The notes under the pieces are model-generated. The model saw nothing but the letters and a program-made list of their open reading frames with translations. It had not been told where the DNA came from and ran no database searches. DNA of 64,000 bases from Ectocarpus siliculosus (taxonomy: Eukaryota; Sar; Phaeophyceae; Ectocarpales; Ectocarpaceae): contig FN649726.1 of the NCBI GenBank assembly GCA_000310025.1, forward strand, positions 2,513,961-2,577,960, given 5' to 3'. Positions 61,133 to 64,000 of this stretch are shown piece after piece. Made by a program: the position numbers and the translations under genes. Within the stretch, counting starts at the first letter, position 1; every line of letters starts with the position of its first letter.

Positions 61133-62839
61133 GTCATGTAAGTGTATGATTAGGAATGAGATGAATTTGATCGCGTTGTTAGAGGGTGGCCGATGGCGCC
61201 AGGGATCATTTAGTTTGGCGCATCAAAATGTTGCCATCTACGCATGTGGCAATACTGCATATATACACACCTCACGGGCGCGTACGACACCATGGACTTT
61301 GCATGCAGAAAAACAAAAACAAGAACACTTGGAAGTAAAAACCGCGAAAACGACGTTTCGACGTATCTACTTCCTCTACTTGTACTCCCACCTATTCTTA
61401 TTCGGGAAATGTGTTGGTAACACAACCGAGAGGGCAGCTTTCCGCTGTTTCTCCGAGAGCACAATATTTACCGAGCCGGAAAGAAACGCGTCTTACGCAA
61501 GCCTCCATTCATCGTACCTCGTCGGTCTCACTAGATGCTTCGGCAGCACCCCTAGGTTCCAGTACGAAGCTGATTCGTACCGGGCACGAGGCTGTAGCGT
61601 CAGTCCGAAACGTGGAGAGCATAACCTTCCGTTGGACCAAGCAAGTCACCAAGCCCAACGTTTAAAAAAAGAGCGGCGTATGAAAAAAATGGGGACACGT
61701 TGTTGCCAAAACAGCAGGGTTATTTTCCAGAGAGGACAAAGACGATCATACGGAGGGACATGATGCAGGAGCATGCAACGGCGCAAGAGGCACCTCGATC
61801 ATCACTACATAGAACACTCACAATCCCCCAAGTCTGAAGGGGGGGCGGTAAACCCACGAGGCAAAGGATTCTTCCTGCTGGCGTGCGTCGGTCTTGTTTG
61901 TATCGTATATCTCGGTGTCACAAAAACAAAACAAAAAATGATTGAAGCAACCAACCATTTCTGCTGTTGGTTCGCGTTGAGAGAGCAAAGATTTGCGTTC
62001 ACATCTCCGGGGCTTGCGTCGTGTTGCCGCCCTCTCACCTTCAGCTCCTCCTGCGTTTCGTTACAGCAGCAGACCACGATGTGAATCCCTCCCCCGCCTT
62101 GGCCTTTACCGTGCTCTCTCCACAGCGGTGACATCGGCGGAAGCGGCATGCCTACGAATTTGTAGCGGACGAAAAAAATCAAGGAAGAATGAAATCATGC
62201 AAGACCAAACAAAAAAAGAGAGCGCCGACTATCACACACGACCGCCAAAACAATCAGCGACAGATAGTCCATGATCGCGACAGCATGCGGCGATCTTCGT
62301 GCACACCGAGCCAAGAGCACGCCAGCCGCATAAGCACACACGCACACAAACAGCGCTGGTGAAGACAGGGCAACAGAGGCCTGTCCCCCAACAGAGGGAG
62401 GGAGGGAGGGAGGGAGGTGTCTGCAGCAGATTTGGATGCAAAACCGCCATCAGAAAAGCGACAAGCCCGGTCGGTGCGTGTGGGTTAGTTTAGTTGTCCT
62501 TCACCAAGTGCGCGAGAGGGCTCTGTCTCATCACCACAGGCACGGCACACCACCCGCCTACGATGCATACGCATGTTTTGAGACAGGAAATAACTCAAAC
62601 AAGACAGACAAGCGCGGCGGGCCTAGTGCTGTAGCGCGAGATGAAGAGACACGGCCAGATGGCCAACAGCGTCGGATAGATGTGGTACGCGACACAAGCA
62701 ACAAATTCGTCCCTCACACCTCTTTCGCCATCATCGTCCTCGTCGCTGTTATTTCTCGCCCTTGGTCTGAGTCGCTCCGACTCCGGCCCATCCCATTCCC
62801 ACATGGTTTCGGCCATCCTCGTTTCGCCGAGCTAAGCGC

Positions 62840-62922
62840 CTCTCTCTCTCTCTCTCTCTCTCTAGTCTTTCTTTGCGTGTATTTATTTTCTCTCGGTCTC
62901 TCTCTCCCTCGGAGTTCCTTCT

Positions 62923-62967
<45 letters not shown>

Positions 62968-62975
62968 TCCCCCTC
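62840..62975. repeat. (CT)n microsatellite
   Basis: Two or three long CT dinucleotide runs are separated by short unique sequence. They create artificial Ser/Leu or Arg/Glu frames on the two strands. Confidence 0.9.
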
Positions 62976-64000
62976 TCGCGCTCTCCCTGTAGACCACACA
63001 GACAGGCCAACAGCTGCCTTTCTTTTTCTGCGGATTCAGGATAGACGAGAATAGGCCCGGTTTCAAGGCTAAGCCGCCATCCCCACCGTCAGGCTATACA
63101 CCACCCGAGGCTCTAACCCTCCCGCACCCTGGGTCGGTGTAAATGATCGTAGACAACAAGAGACAAGAAGCGAGGGGGGAGGGCGGGGGAGACTCTTTTT
63201 CTCAGACAGAGGTGGATTCGTTGGTGTCATTTCGAAAATAAAAAAAATTGAAAAGCTCAAGGCGACAAAAAAAAAAAAACGAACAATAACACGGAGAAAC
63301 ATGGCCGCACTCCTGGTGTCGAATGTCGGTCGCATGATGATCTCAAATGGATCCTTACGAAAAACCACCCGGCCTCACTTTTACCCTGCGCTCGCACGGC
63401 AATGAACCACGCCTGCATCATATTACATCCTGCACATTTAATTTGAGTCCCCCTTCCAAATGGGATGCGTCCACACTGAGTGCACATGTTGCTAAAGTTG
63501 GGCTCGCCTTTTGTTCGTTTTTCTTTTGTTGGGGTTCGGGTCATTCACTACTAGTAGTATACACACCAATGCTGCAGCAATCGATGTAACAATTACTTAC
63601 CGTTGATGGAGATCCATACGGGTCTATAGAAGTCGCGCGCATGTGTGTACCCTTCCTTGTGTATCGAATTGCTATGCTGCCTTTGGTAGTACGCAAGAAG
63701 AGCGGAAGGGGTCGATTGTGTGTTCAGGTATTATGTAGTCGCAGTAGTTGTTATATTACCGTCGGGGAGTCGGGGAGTGGGGAATGCACGCGCACGGGGG
63801 GGCACCAACAAGACTTGCTCCTCCTCCTCACGTGGGGCAGTCTCAACACAAACTAGCGCAGGGATGATGCCCGACGTGCTTCGGCATCGCAGCAAGTTTA
63901 CCGTTTACCTTCAAATCTTTTGGAACAGACCACCCTGGCTGCTGTGGCCGGTTGAAGGTCCTGGAGCTGGAATACGCATGCATATTGCCGAGAGTGGTTG

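Larger units (their letters stand above)
59700..64000. other. Mostly unassigned right end with weak minus-strand exon candidates
   Basis: No gene can be modelled. Weak minus-strand candidates with donors are about 63660-63613 (RDFYRPVWISIN, donor GTAAGT) and about 63950-63910 (PGWSVPKDLK, donor GTAAAC). They may be 5' exons of the membrane-protein gene or of another gene. A (CT)n microsatellite occupies about 62840-62975 and a GGGA repeat about 62394-62417. The tRNA-like element is listed separately. Confidence 0.3.

Noticed and set aside
62840-63000. Long Arg/Glu and Ser/Leu frames
   Set aside because: They are translations of a (CT)n microsatellite.
63257-63544. A minus-strand frame with CxxC pairs resembling a zinc ribbon
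   Set aside because: The spacing does not match a known ribbon, and a competing frame with better splice context covers the same bases.

Overview
The window is nuclear DNA of an intron-rich, flagellated, photosynthetic-lineage eukaryote, most probably a brown alga (Ectocarpus-like stramenopile). This is inferred from several features: many short exons joined by GT-AG introns of a few hundred bases; a sterol C24-methyltransferase; two cilium- or sperm-associated genes (BBIP1 and ENO4 types); a cyanobacterial/plant-style N-terminal extension on an indole-glycerol-phosphate-synthase domain; and neighbouring genes that alternate between strands. It is draft Sanger-style sequence with four N gaps (8242-8341, 28190-28246, 46951-47050, 57293-57392). 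All four sit beside long G or C runs. At the three 100-N gaps the same locus appears twice, once in poor quality, so those duplications are assembly artefacts and not biology.

Layout, left to right. 553-672 (+): last exon of a gene that starts outside the window. 1369-10260 (-): a 16-exon gene whose exons join in phase into FIST_N-FIST_C fused to an IGPS (TrpC) domain; the IGPS part has lost most acid/base and intermediate-binding residues. 11397-11829 (+): a 72-aa BBIP1 (BBS18) homologue in two exons. 12354-19741 (-): mitochondrial NADPH-adrenodoxin/ferredoxin reductase (FDXR/ARH1) with a 3-kb first intron full of pyrimidine-rich sequence. 20045-22315 (+): ENO4-type enolase-like protein without catalytic residues. 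22852-26337 (-): coiled-coil protein with an RVxF PP1-docking motif. 26710-30898 (+): lysosomal-type aspartylglucosaminidase. 32633-34608 (-): PDZ plus two LysM domains. 34894-38925 (+): COP9 signalosome subunit 6. 39709-45772 (+): sterol 24-C-methyltransferase, with a MITE-like foldback element in one intron. 48756-52944 (-): a 1271-aa low-complexity repeat protein. 53787 to about 59690 (-): exons of one or two uncharacterised membrane proteins. 61063-61132 (-): a degenerate tRNA-like element.

The genes are housekeeping and do not form one pathway. Head-to-head neighbours (FDXR/ENO4, coiled-coil/AGA, PDZ-LysM/CSN6) start only about 285-370 bp apart and probably share promoter regions. The most noteworthy item is the FIST plus degenerate-IGPS fusion: a predicted small-ligand sensor joined to a tryptophan-pathway fold that looks catalytically dead but keeps its phosphate-binding end. 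Exon coordinates below were derived by reading splice sites and checking phase by hand. They may be off by a base or two, and no transcript evidence was available.
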